Assembly: GCA_028752905.1 (NCBI GenBank)
Contig: JAQNBH010000010.1
Span: 22,205,070 to 22,269,069, forward strand
Source of the DNA: Cladorhizidae sp. MBARI D1340-BT2
Taxonomy: Eukaryota > Porifera > Demospongiae > Poecilosclerida > Cladorhizidae
Direction: 5' to 3'
Length of the DNA stretch: 64,000 nt
Both the position numbers and the translations under genes were made by a program. Shown here piece by piece: positions 21,459-31,820 of this stretch. The notes beneath the pieces are model-generated. The model did not search any database. It saw nothing but the letters and a program-made list of their open reading frames with translations, and was not told where the DNA came from. How positions within the stretch are numbered: the first letter of the stretch is position 1; each line of letters starts with the position of its first letter.

Positions 21459-24020
21459 TTAAGTTCGTCGGTCTTCTCCTTGTGTAAATGAATTAGTTAC
21501 CATTAAATTATTGAGGTGTTGTTGGCTCATTGTTAAACCCAAGTAGGTCTTGACTCGACGCAACCCTGAAGCACTTCTTTCACTCTCAGCATTGGTTGCA
21601 GGAGTAACTACAAGCAATTTAAATAAAGTACATACCTCAGACATGAAACTTCGCTGGACAGGAGAAAGAGTCTTCAAGTACTTTATGATGTCAGAGAGAG
21701 AATGCTCACTTCTGGTGGTTCCCATTGCTGTACTTAAAAGTTGTAAATAACTAGACTCATTGAAGTCATTGTGGTAAAATTCCATGACAAACTTTAACTC
21801 ATCGCTATATCCACTCCCCTTGCAGATTTCAGAAGAAGGTTCACAAGTTTAGTCAGAGTGTGATAGCTAGGTTGATCAAACCGTTCTTTTATGAATGCTA
21901 TAATGAAATCAAGACATTCAAAGTAATGCTGCCTAAACAGGTTCAGTTGGATGATATGCGTCACCACGGCCAGTGCTGAGTCTAACTGGAGTATTCCTCC
22001 TCCTGGGTAGAACAGGTCGCTAACCTCCAATTTTTCTTGTAAAGAAATAACCTTCGACCAAAACAAGTCAAAGAAATCCTCACTCCGAAGACTTTCCAAG
22101 GTTTTCCATGTAAGCATGGCTAATTCTTGACCTTCTGAGGCACTTAAAGAGGGTTTTTGTAAAGTTTTACTTAAATTATCTGTATATTTAAGGATTAACT
22201 CACCAAGTACTACACCAAACAAATATTTAAAAGTGGTAATGCTATATTTTATACCAATTAACCGGGCACGGGTTTTCGAATCCCTAGCTATATAATTGGA
22301 AATACTGCTGCTCAGTGAGGAAGCCCTCACCCTCCACCTAGTGGGACACAGGGTTCTAAAACCAGTTGTTCCAGGACTAATTTCTGCTTTAATCTTGTTA
22401 AACAAGCTTCTTGCCGAGGTGAGTATTTAAGGGAGGCTTTTACCATTTTTTTATGATTTAAATTTTTTTATTTTATTGCTCTGTTCTATACCTTGATGCA
22501 TGTAGTTGTTATGTTTCAAGTTTCAGAGTATTTCAATGCTTCATTATGAAGTTATGCACCTTTTTGTGCATTCTATTTCACATTATCAAGAAATACTGTT
22601 TGAATCTTGAAGACGGCGATCCTGCCAAAGGTAAGCGTATCTCCCTAACCGTTCATGATAGAAGTCTGGAAAAGGACTCTAAATGAAGCTCTCAGTAACC
22701 TTCCAATTATATACCATAGTTACCACGCAGCCCTGTGCTGTCATCACATGATCTGCGCATCCTGTCAGGCAATCGTCATCATTTCGATTTTTACCAAAAA
22801 AATACCCCCCCAAAACACACCCACTTTTCATGGCTTCTGAAAATCACTGTTTCCGAATCTGGAGATATTCTAACTTGCTCATTTTTTAATGTATACAAGA
22901 TTTTAATATATCATTTGAAAGCCCTTTCCCTGCTCTAAAAAGTGAATGATTAAAACATGTTTAAGTCCATCCATGGTGAAGGTATACATATGGATATACA
23001 TACCATGTTTAGAACTTCAGGTTGACCTCTCTTAAAATTCAGTTGTTGTGCTAATGATATTTTTAGCCATTCACTTTTTACTTCTATGATCACTCTAAGC
23101 ACTTCCTAAGTGGGAAGTGGTTAGGACTAAGTGGCCATGAGTTAGAATATTTGCCCCTGATACTGAGGTGGGATCCATAACTTCACCTAGGTAGTAGATA
23201 TGCAAAATCTGAGCATATCAAAAGAAAGCACATTCAATACACTGCATCTTGATAAAATTTCACTTGCATTGAGAAATAAATAAAAAAGTTATGACAAGTT
23301 GTGTCGACCACCCCAGAAATGGTAAAAGCCTCCCTTAAGCAGTTCAAAAGTAGTATCTAGAGTCTTCCTCAGAATTTGATTATTCTTGATGGTATCTCCA
23401 GCAGCTAAATTTAAAGCATGACCATAGCAATGGACAAAAATAGCTTGTGACACTGCTCCACAAATTTGAGTAGAAGTCCAACCCCTTATACCACACAGGT
23501 TTGCAGCACCATCATAGCATTGAGCACGACAGTTATGAATGCTAAGATTCATACGACATATTGCATCCTTCAAACTACCAACCAAGACATCTGCTTTTAT
23601 GGACTTAACATGGTCAAGGCCATAGAAGTCTTCATGGGGTTGAAAATCATCATCAACCCACCGAAAGCAAATAACGAATTGCTCCTTATTGGATGCATCC
23701 AACACTTTATCAGCCATCAGGGCAAAATACTTGGCTTGCTGAATAGAACTGGCTATATCTCAAAGAATATGTAATGCCATTATTTTAATAACTTCATTTT
23801 GTATTTGGGGACTAGTATATTTATCAGTTTTCTTACTTAACATGGCCGATATTGCAGGATCATCCAATGCACAAAGACGCAATAAAGTTACTGTCAACTT
23901 CATCACCAGAACCACGAAAAGCTATTCCTTGTCTAGCTAGGAATAACATTGAATATTCTGAGCTACCTTGATAAAGTACTGTCTGTTCATGGCTATTTGC
24001 AAAGCATGTTGAAAAGATAT
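21459..24020 (-). pseudogene. hAT transposase 1, interrupted by a TTAA MITE
   Basis: Minus-strand pieces read as one hAT (ZMYM1-like) transposase. The N-terminal part lies at about 24020-23339 (LARQGIAFRG, SKKTDKYTSPQIQNEVIKIM, AQCYDGAANLCG, HCYGHALNLAAGDTIKNN). The middle part is at 22405-21794 (TLCPTRWRVRASSL) and the C-terminal dimerisation domain at 21785-21459 (PATNAESERSASGLRRVKTY). The catalytic-fold motifs CYDGA and CPTRW are visible. Frame breaks occur near 23720, near 22410 and at 21790, and a 904-bp MITE sits inside, so it is not functional. The element's own TIRs were not found. Confidence 0.85.
22431..23334. mobile_element. MITE with TTAA target duplication inside hAT 1
   Basis: TTAA (22427-22430) GGGAGGCTTTTACCATTT ... 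AAATGGTAAAAGCCTCCC TTAA (23335-23338). The 18-bp inverted ends are perfect and the TTAA duplication is exact, pointing to piggyBac-superfamily mobilisation. Removing it rejoins the hAT reading at FELLK|YSPRQEA. No ORF of its own. Its perfect ends make it younger than the host hAT copy. Confidence 0.9.
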
Positions 24021-24309
24021 CATACTTCAAATATCACTAGTGTACCTGGTATAGTGATCACTAAATCGGTCTGCTTTAGGAGCTTTTGTGCTCTCATGTT
24101 TGTTGAAGAGTTCCATCCTCATACTACTTGCCAACTTTTAATTCCGGGACATTAATTTATATACGGCTCGAATTTTCGACCACGCCCCCTAATTAGCGTG
24201 CCCATTAATTTTCTACGCGATTTTTCGACCGTCATCATACAGCTGTGAGGTAGTACTCTCTGTAGATTTCCGGAAGAGGCGGTTGAATGTATCCATTAAA
24301 AGAGCAACA

Positions 24310-25295
24310 GAGGTTTCGTCAGAGGATTCTCAAGCCTTGAAAGAATGCTAGCTGTTTCAGCTTCCTCACGAGACAAGAAGAATGACTTCAAACCATCATA
24401 CTGCCTGAGGTAACGATTCACACACTTCAGCAAGCTGAGCCATCGTGTGGGGCAATGCTTCAAAATTACCTCTGGCTCAGTGGTGAAAAGTGAACACCTG
24501 AGGATGACAAATTGCTGCTCTCTTGCTGCTATGGAAGTAGTAGAATATGTCGATGAAGAGCTGGTCAATGTTCACTGGGAGTACCTTCAAACCAGCTTTG
24601 ACTGTCAAATGGCAGATGCGACCAACATCATACAAAGTTGGAATCTCATCCTTAATCAGCTTCTGCACACCTGACCTCACTCCTTTCATAACATTGGTGG
24701 TATCAGACTTGAAAGACACTGCATTGTCAAAGCTGAGCCCATTCTTATTAGTCAGTGACTCCTTCAAGGCTTGAAACAAGTTGGTAGCTATATCAATGTT
24801 CACAACAGGCATATCCAAGAATCTCGTCCGTACTTCACCTACCTGTTGATCAAGAAGCCTCAAAATAATTATGCAAGACTTATCCCTCTTGTCATGGAAT
24901 TCATCAATAATCAAAGAGAATTGACCACTTGACATTGACTCCATAACTCTCTGTGTGAAGTAAGGAGCAAGAGCTTTCTTCACTATGGCGGTGATTTTGG
25001 TGTGGGAACAGGATAATTTCTTTGGAATTTCAGAGTCTGGGAACATCTTGCTGAAAAGCTTGGTGGCATGGTCACTAGACAGAAAGGATATGTTGTGCTT
25101 AGCAACAAATGTAGCCCACCTGACCTCTGCTTCGATTACTTGATTACTTCTCTGATGTTGGAAGAGAGAGGTGATTGATAGCACAGCCTTTGACATATCC
25201 TTATGTTTCTTGTTCTTGAGGTGAGATGTGACATCATTACGGCCACCATGGGTAACACCAAAGTCGATTGCACACAGAGTACATCGGGCATACAA
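24310..25295 (-). pseudogene. hAT 2 transposase with BED-type zinc finger, truncated
   Basis: Starts MYARCTLCAIDFGVTHGG with C-x2-C and a later H-x4-H (SHLKNKKHK), a BED-like DNA-binding finger. It continues RWATFVAKHNISFLSSDHA, FSLIIDEFHDKRDKS (first catalytic Asp region), SFKSDTTNVMKG and, after a frameshift near 24500, CPTRWLSLLKCVNRYLRQYD. This order is that of hAT transposases of the ZBED/SCAND3 type. About 300 codons survive of the usual 550-650. The hATC domain is missing. Confidence 0.82.
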
Positions 25296-25669
25296 GTGAC
25301 GGCAAGACTACTGGCATTACTATTGCATTGAACACAAGCAGCACACTGTACCCATGATGTTATTATTTACCCTGTATTTGCTGTATTCCATGCTTACTTA
25401 CTTTGTCATTATATATTTTTTATTTATACCTTTGAAACTCTTGCCTATCCCTATCCCCTGAAATTCTTTGATCCATTTATTGCTCTGCAATTATGCTCAG
25501 AAGTTTCACGCACCTCCAATCGAAACAAGGTCAAAGGTTGTTTGGCAAACCCGTAATTGTTTATCTGAAGTTTGCTAAAAAGTGTCCTGTTTTTGTTGCT
25601 TTACGAGTGTTAAAGGACTAAACTAAACAAGCTTGAGACTGCAGTGGCCATCTAAGCGAGTGGAAGCAC

Positions 25670-25790
25670 AAGGTGCGCGTAGCTGTAAATTCCGGGACAT
25701 TTCCGGGACAATGACACCACCGGGACAAGGCTCAAAATTCCGGGACTGTCCCGGCCATTCCAGGACAGTTGGCAACTCTGCATCCTTCCA
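25670..25790. repeat. CCGGGAC motif cluster at the hAT 2 right end
   Basis: Five or more copies of CCGGGAC or its complement in 90 bases (TTCCGGGACATTTCCGGGAC, CACCGGGACAAGG, TTCCGGGACTGTCCCGG). One more lies at the left end (24143). Subterminal repeats like this are usually transposase-binding sites in hAT elements; that role is inference. Confidence 0.6.
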
Positions 25791-25859
25791 GTTACTGAAC
25801 CCAGACAAAAAGGTTACATCCTGCATGTTTCCCTGAATCATCTTCAGTTTGCCTAAAAT

Positions 25860-26278
25860 ATATACTAGCAGTAAAATATGGAATGATTCCTGCCAAACCT
25901 ATATAGATTAGGATATCAGTGGCAGCTAGGCTTACTAGCAGAAGCTGCCCCACTGTATCTTACCTGTTTGGATTGCTTGCACACACGTGAAACAATAAGC
26001 CAAGTCTTGACTGAAATCGTAGTGAAGCCATTTCCATTGGTTGAACCAAGCGCTCTGAAAAGAGCGGTGAGAGATATTGTTGCTGTTGCTCTTTTAATGG
26101 ATAAATTCAACCGCCTCTTCCGGAAATCTACAGAGAATACTACCTCACAGCTGTATGATGACGGTCGAAAAATCGCGTAGAAAATTAATGGGCACGCTAA
26201 TTAGGGGGCGTGGTCGAAAATTCGCGCCGTATATAAATTAATGTCCCGGAATTAACTTATGAAAAGTTGGCAAGTATG
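25860..26278 (+). mobile_element. inverted 3'-end copy of hAT 2 family
   Basis: 26088-26278 repeats 24127-24306 in reverse orientation, including the coding tail FNRLFRKSTENTTSQLYDDG and RKIA then stop, and the end CATACTTGCCAACTTTT. Upstream (25968-26087) the frame is open (TISQVLTEIVVKPFPLVE) but not recognised. This is a second, partial element of the same deleted family lying head to tail against hAT 2. Confidence 0.75.
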
Positions 26279-26314
26279 ATTATTAATCATACTTGCCAAC
26301 TTTCCATAAGTTAA
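26257..26314. repeat. long hairpin between two hAT ends
   Basis: TTATGAAAAGTTGGCAAGTA... and ...TACTTGCCAACTTTCCATAA pair over about 24 bases around a 7-base loop (TTATTAA). It is the meeting point of two opposing copies of the same TIR. Confidence 0.85.
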
Positions 26315-27002
26315 CACTGTCCACACTGCACACTGCACACTGAATGCGCGTTAGATCTCAACGAATGCGCGTTCGTTGCGTCCACACTGAATGCGAATTA
26401 GATTTCTTGGACCTAACGCGCATTAGGTCCAGTCCACCACGATAGGTGGTTTGAGTCGAGCAAATCCAAGCGTAAAATTAATTACGCGGATGCGCGTTAA
26501 AAGACAAACAGAATCATTTATGAAGTTGTAGCTGATTCCCACCAGTGCTTACTGCGTGGCTTGCACCAAACCTGGCGCACAGATGGATGCTGGTAGTCAT
26601 CCATCATTGCCACAATCAAAGGACCTATAGCAGGCAAAGATCAAGCTAAATACTATTATAGCTAAAATAGACTTCGAAAATTTTACCGCCGCAGCCTTCT
26701 TTTATGGAGTTCATGGAGCGCCATCCGTCTACTGTATTGCCTTTTTATATTTATAAATCCTTCTTCTCCTCTGCAGCATATGCTTCCTTCGCGTCTGTAG
26801 GTATCTCGTCCATAATAGAAGAAAGCCATTGTGCATTGTGACGTGGGTGCAGTTTTCTTGGAGGGGGAGTGGTTTTTATGCGCGTTTGGTTTATTGTCAT
26901 GTCAGTGTGGACGCGACGTCGTGACTGGACGCGCATTGAGACTCTCTTGGGTAGCTAGTGTGTCTCAATGCGCATCCAGTTATTGTGCAGTGTGGACAGG
27001 CC
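26315..27002. mobile_element. MITE with GTCCACACTG ends (possibly PIF/Harbinger)
   Basis: Left end CACTGTCCACACTGCACA after TTAA (26311-26314). Right end read inward GGCCTGTCCACACTGCACA before TTAA (27003-27006). Internal sequence is unusually rich in GCGCGT-type CpG motifs (AATGCGCGTTAG, TGGACGCGCATTGAG), repeated in inverted order near both ends. The duplication can be read as TAA (Harbinger) or TTAA. No credible protein. Confidence 0.65.
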
Positions 27003-27069
27003 TTAAGTTGTTCTATGTTTCATAGTGATGGTGCATTTAATAGACGTGAATGTTTTTAGGTGTGCATAG

Positions 27070-28053
27070 TCCAGAGATCTTGTTACAATCACTAAGCCAC
27101 TATCCACCCTCATCACTGCACAATGTCGGGAATACTCGTATGAATGTATTGAAGCTCAGATCACAGCGAAACAGGAGGAACACAACCTTAGGCGTAACCA
27201 AGTGAAGGAAGCGGCATCTTTGATTCGGAATATGGTTCCAGAGACCTTGCAACGTGCAATGGATTTGGCACAAGAGAAGGGTGCCTCGAGCTGGCTCGCC
27301 TCGCTCCCAATTAAAGAATTTGGATTTTCTCTGCACAAGGGTGCCTTTTGGGATGCTCTGGCACTCAGATATGGCTGGCCACCCCTCAACACTCCAGCTC
27401 ATTGTGCCTGTGGCACCCCCTTCACAGTGCAGCATGCTCTATCCTGCCCCAAGGGAGGTTTCCCCACCCTGCGGCACAATGAAGTGCGGGACCTTACTGC
27501 TAACTTGATGGCAGAGGTTTGTCATGATGTTTGTATTGAGCCTCACCTACAGCCGGTCACTGGCGAGGCTCTTTCTGGTGCATCTGCCATCACTGTAGAT
27601 GGAGCTAGACTAGATGTCGCAGCAAATGGATTTTGGGGAGGACGGCACGAAAGAGCTTTTTTTGATGTTCGAGTGTTTAATCCTCATGCCTCATCAAATA
27701 ATCAAAGAATCTCCAGCTGCTACCGTAAACATGAGAACATCAAGAAACGAGCCTATGACCAACGCATCCGAGAGATAGAGCATGGTACTTTCACTCCTTT
27801 AGTCTTATCCCTCACTGGGGGAATGGGTGCTGCTGCCACAGTTTGTTACAAGAGGCTTGCCTCTATGATCGCCCAGAAGAGGGATCAATCATACAGCAGA
27901 ACCATGTCCTGGCTGAGATGCTCACTCTCATTTGCCCTCCTTCGCTCTTCCATCCAGTGCATACGAGGCACACGCTCAGCAGGTGGATGGGCTACCAGGC
28001 AACTGTCGCCGCCAGTGGACCTGGTGATGTCTGAGGCACAATTCACTGACTAG
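27070..28053 (+). pseudogene. LINE 3' region: reverse-transcriptase-element C-terminus
   Basis: Open from 27070 to TAG-flanked stop at 28053 (328 codons, 5'-truncated). Motifs: SWLASLPIKEFGFSLHKGAF, a Cys/His cluster CACGTPFTVQHALSCPKGG, TLRHNEVRDLTANL, then GARLDVAANGFWGG and AFFDVRVFNPHA. A Cys/His knuckle followed by 'RHN' and a D...D-V-x-V patch resembles the restriction-like endonuclease tail of R2/R4-type LINEs. The residues fit PD-(D/E)XK only loosely. Closely similar proteins are common in sponge and coral genomes as mobile elements, from general knowledge. The frame is intact, so the insertion is fairly recent. The RT itself is missing. Confidence 0.72.
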
Positions 28054-28175
28054 TCTAATTTTTTGGTTTTAATTACTTTGGTTATCTCATCAGTATCTCA
28101 TGATATATTGTTCCTAAAGAGATCTTGTTGCTGGTGTCAAAGAAATGACGGCAAGTTCTGGATAGGTTTTTTTAG

Positions 28176-28301
28176 CTGTGATGGATATAATGGTTAGCAT
28201 TGAGTTTATGGTGGTGGACCCGATGCCTGTCACCTTCAGTGAATTGACCAATGAACTGCCACAGATGCCTACTGGCATGATCACAGACATCATTTACAGA
28301 A
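28176..28301 (+). CDS. possible exon 7 of the Calx-beta gene
   Basis: A strong acceptor (TTTTTTTAG|) and a weak donor (AGAA|GTAATT) bound 126 bases, phase 1 at both ends, reading VMDIMVSIEFMVVDPMPVTF. It splices in frame, but the protein does not resemble a Calx-beta strand pattern. Exon 6 would join exon 8 equally well without it. It may be chance or a worn exon. Confidence 0.3.
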
Positions 28302-28906
28302 GTAATTACAAAACTTGTTTGTGTTGTTCACCGATTTTTCCCCCCCCTGCACATGTCGTGGACCTCTCTATCGAGTAGTCATACTATCTTACTTCAGACT
28401 TGAGGAGAGCAAGCAAAAAATGATGGCTGACAATCCTAACTGTTATCACAACTGGTCATCTCTTTCTGGCATTTACTGCTGTTTCTAGAATCCCACCACT
28501 AAAGGGAAGCTACGACTGGTATCTGTCTAATTTCTCTCAATCCTTATGCATTTGATAAATAATTTCCTCCTAGATTAATTATTTTGCTGTAGCTTTTGTT
28601 GCAATGTGATAATTTTGTATGCTTACCTCAATGGAGCTGATTCTTATGCCAAATTGCAGCCTATTGTATTTACATGCTAAATGTTAGTTGTTTCCCGTGA
28701 AGTTGTAGCTATAAATATAATAATTCCTAAAAAAAACCACAAGTATGATCAGCACTCAACTGGTTAAAGTATGAAATGACTATAGTAATTGGAGGAAACC
28801 AATTACCTGTTGTGCTGCAGCATGTAAACTTTTGACCACAGTTTATTGCACTAAATTAAAAGAGCCCATGTGCAGAGAAATGACTTCTTTTTATGTTTTA
28901 TTGCAG
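28302..28906. other. intron DNA, partly duplicated at 38170
   Basis: 28400-28790 aligns loosely with 38170-38640: CTTACCTCAATGGAGCTGAT against CTTACCTTCATGGAACTGGT, then TTCTTATGCCAAATTGCAGC against TTCTTGCACTAAGCTGCAGC. No gene seen. Confidence 0.45.
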
Positions 28907-29326
28907 CTCTTGTTATTGGATTCGAACAAGAAAATTACACAGTTATTGAGCCACAGCGACTCGTTTTGTTTACTCAAGTGTTTTTGGTGAAGGAGGATGA
29001 TCGTGTATCAGAGCAGACATTTAGAGTTGGTGTTGGTGTCACTAATCCAACTTTGCAAGGTGTGAATCCTGCAACTATTGGTAGAAGAGAAGGTGATTAT
29101 GACATACCAGGAGGAGTTGGTGAAAATAGATTTCTGACACTTGTATTTCATCCAAGTGTTCAACGTATAAGGTACAGCTTTTTCCTTGTTGGTGATGTAA
29201 TTGCTGAAGGAACAGAAGGATTTCTGGCCCATTCCTCGCCAAAAGAAGGTTCTGCTACTTACACGCTACTGACTGCATCTTCTAGTGTCTTTCGTTCTAC
29301 AACAGTTATCATCGAGGATGATGATT
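28907..29326 (+). CDS. Calx-beta membrane protein, exon 8 (one whole domain)
   Basis: 420 bases between TTGCAG| and GATT|GTAAGT, phase 1 at both ends, all open (140 codons). It reads LVIGFEQENYTVIE (first strand), VGVGVTNPTLQGVNP, EGDYDIPGGVGENRF (the GDY loop), YSFFLVGDVIAEGTEGF (the D-x-x-x-E-x-x-E turn) and ends TTVIIEDDD. A complete Calx-beta fold in one exon contrasts with the half-domain exons around it. It joins exon 6 naturally, where IIDND is followed by LVIGFE. Confidence 0.88.
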
Positions 29327-29379
29327 GTAAGTACTGTTATGATTTGGTCAAGTCAAATCTACTTAACTGCTCCTATGAC

Positions 29380-29540
29380 CTCTATTACTACTACTACTAC
29401 TACTTTATTACTAATATACTGCTGTTGCTAATACTTCTACTAGTACTACTACTGTTAGAACTGTTGCTATACTACTACTACTACATTTACCACCTGTACT
29501 ACTACTTCATTACTACTTTACTACTACCACTGTAATTGTA
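29380..29540. repeat. TAC/TTA trinucleotide stretch
   Basis: Interrupted (TAC)n/(CTA)n runs just inside the intron. They extend the exon 8 frame into a Tyr/Leu run that is not real protein. Confidence 0.9.
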
Positions 29541-29583
29541 GTACAAAATGAAGAAAACAATTATTTTTCTCATTTTCTTATAG

Positions 29584-29733
29584 TGGTAATGACTGGTTTC
29601 GAGAATGCACAATATACAGTCGATGAGTCTGCTGGAAATCAGGAAATATGTGTACTCCTTACCAACAATCCCCTTACCGAGCCACTTGGTTTCACTTTAA
29701 TGTTGACGTACACCACAGTTATAGGCACTGCAG
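29584..29733 (+). CDS. Calx-beta membrane protein, exon 9 (first half-domain)
   Basis: 150 bases between TTATAG| and GCAG|GTAAGA, phase 1 at both ends: VVMTGFENAQYTVDESAGNQ, then VCVLL-like strand (EICVLLTNNPL) and TVIGTAG. The 'Y-T-V-x-E-x-x-G' start and 'G-T-A' end are the usual first half of a Calx-beta domain. Its second half is exon 10, now 2.4 kb away because a Ginger-like transposon lies in the intron. Confidence 0.88.
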
Positions 29734-29802
29734 GTAAGAGTTCAAGCTGCCATGCATGAGTGTAATGCCTATATATAAGTTATACACTATTTTCATGGAT
29801 TT

Positions 29803-31820
29803 TCCATCCAATCTATGAAGATTGGATGCCAATCTATAGATTGTGCTGTACAAACTATGAATGCCAATCTATTGCCTGCCAATCAATACACTTCAAAACA
29901 TGGTATATTAACACCCTTTGCAACAGAGAAGCAGAGAAAGTGATGACTGCAATGAGAGTGTAATGATGTGAAAAAAGTGATACTGAGAAAAAGTTCCACA
30001 TGGACTTGGCAGATAAAGAACTAAGTGACAAGGCAAGTGTAGAGCAAAAAAAGAATTCTGCAAGAAATGCTATGGAGGTTATGGCAGTGACTGTTCTCAT
30101 GGATGTGCTGCTAAGAGCAAGACCATAACAATGGCACAAAAGGAGCAAAGATAGTGAGAATACTGAAAGGAAGTCATAGAGAATCAGACTCACCACAATT
30201 TAGGCACTGAATAAAACAGAGAGGTTTTCAGCCTTGGACTCAATGATGTACTCTGTCTCCCTTCAAGGAAGGAGGTTTGTGAATACACTTTTTCTTTATA
30301 GGACAAGAAAGTGATATTGTATGCGAGAATCCCATTTTCTTTCCAATTTATCAACTTATAATCCAAATGATCCTACAATTCTATCCAAATAGAGTAGAGT
30401 AGTGTATGTGGAAGACTTCTTCAGAATCTTACAAGAAGTTCACTTTAAACAGAAAGGGCATATTGGTAGGAGGTATGAGCTCAACTTAACAACTGTTACA
30501 CCAGTTTGATTTGTATAACATATCAGTCAAACCAAGAGCAGCCTTAATTCCTTTTATTGATGCTACATTGTATTGCATAGATTTTTTGTAGGTATCTAAG
30601 ATGTATGACTGTTGCCACGAGCTGCATGCAGCAAGTTTGTGCAGCTGTGCTTAGTCTGCCATTCTCATAAGCCACAGACCAAACATGCACCACTCAAGCC
30701 AATATTGTCATCAGGATTTATGATCAGAGGGCATGTATGTGAATCCCTACTACATAACAGAGTTTTCCCATTGACTTGATTAATTGCACAGATTGATTTA
30801 ATTGACATGAGGTATCGGCCAGATGGGATGTACAAATGGATTGGCCACTACATGATTCATTGGTCCAAATTCCATGTCTTGTTTCCTCTGTCGAGAAAAT
30901 GTGCTGCAGAAGTAGGCCTTAATCTAAAAGTTACCTTCCTAGGAACACCTAGAATTTTACATTCAGACAATGGACGTGAGTTCGTGAATGAAATTGTACA
31001 CAATATAGTGAAGAAGTGGCCTGGTGAGGTAACAATAGTGAATGGTTGATCCAGAAATCCAAAATGTCAAGGATTCGTAGAACAAGGAAACAGTGTTGTG
31101 GAAAAAATTATAGGAGCTCGCTTTCTAAGCGATCAGAGCGTCGACTACCCTCATTGGTCAGAGTGGCTACCTTTCATTAAATGCTATGTCAAATAATAAA
31201 AATAAAAAAATTTGTTTGTGAGTTATAATATTACTAATTATTTACAGATCAGACAACACCACTATTCATGGTACGATGAAATGCACACCAGTTCTTGGTC
31301 AACCACCCCGACAAAATGTTTTTCCTGCTGTCTGTGATAGTAGGATACTTGAGGAAGATGTGGATGATATTATTGAAAACCAAGTGACTTCCAGCAAACA
31401 TCAAGACCATTATCACCTGCAGAGCAATGATGGCATAAAAGAGAGGAGGCAAAGCTTGAACAAATGCCATAATACTGTCCCTGGAGTCCCTGTTGTAGGC
31501 CAGAAAAATCAAGACAATATCCCACCATTTAATGTTGATTTATTATATCTGCTAAACAAAGTACCACAAAAACATATTAGGGGAAGGGAATCTCTAAATT
31601 GTGCAGATTTATAGATAATTATCACAATGTTGCAATCATCACTTTCTCTGTTTCTCTGTTGCAAAGGGTGTTAATATGCTACCATGTTTTGAAGTGTATT
31701 GATTGGCACGCAATAGATTGGCATTCATTTGATTGTGCAGCACATCTATAGATTAGCATCCAATCTATAACATTCAATCTATAGATTGGCATCCAAACTA
31801 TAAATTCATAGATTGGAAGG
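29803..31820 (+). mobile_element. Ginger-like DNA transposon with long TIRs
   Basis: 29803-29952 and 31630-31820 are inverted copies of about 150-190 bp. Shared blocks are GATTGGATGCCAATCTATAG, CCAATCAATACACTTCAAAA, CATGGTA, TTAACACCCTTTGCAACAGA and GAGAAAGTGATGA. Between them lies an integrase-type DDE gene on the plus strand. Long TIRs around a gypsy-type integrase define Ginger transposons, as opposed to LTR elements. The TIRs differ by several indels, so the copy is not recent. It sits in the intron splitting one Calx-beta domain. Confidence 0.8.
30640..31614 (+). pseudogene. Ginger-like integrase/transposase, degraded
   Basis: A zinc-binding tail piece (VCHSHKPQTKHAPLKP) at 30650-30710 is followed by a likely 60-bp intron (GCAT|GTATGT near 30733 to CACAG| at 30791). 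Then comes the integrase core: IDLIDMRYRPDGMYKWIGHY, HSDNGREFVNEI (second Asp) and CQGFVEQGNSVVEKI (Glu, about 37 residues on). An in-frame TGA at 31047-31049 breaks it between VNG and SRN. The C-terminal part, TIHGTMKCTPVLGQPPRQN, reappears after a frame change at about 31256 and stays open to 31614. This integrase family is the source of domesticated vertebrate genes such as KRBA2. Not functional here. Confidence 0.85.

Larger units (their letters stand above)
24127..25790 (-). mobile_element. hAT element 2, deletion derivative
   Basis: Ends are TTGCCAACTTTTAATTCCGG on the left and, read inward on the minus strand, CAGAGTTGCCAACTGTCC on the right (about 25790), typical of hAT TIRs. The transposase runs on the minus strand between them. 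The 3' end goes straight from the middle of the transposase into a piece reading TFNRLFRKSTESTTSQLYDD and a stop, without the C-terminal dimerisation domain, so the copy is internally deleted. An 8-bp target duplication could not be seen. Confidence 0.65.

Noticed and set aside
29329..29535. Extension of exon 8 into YYYYYFITNILLL
   Set aside because: A strong donor (GATT|GTAAGT) precedes it, and the extension is a TAC-repeat artefact.
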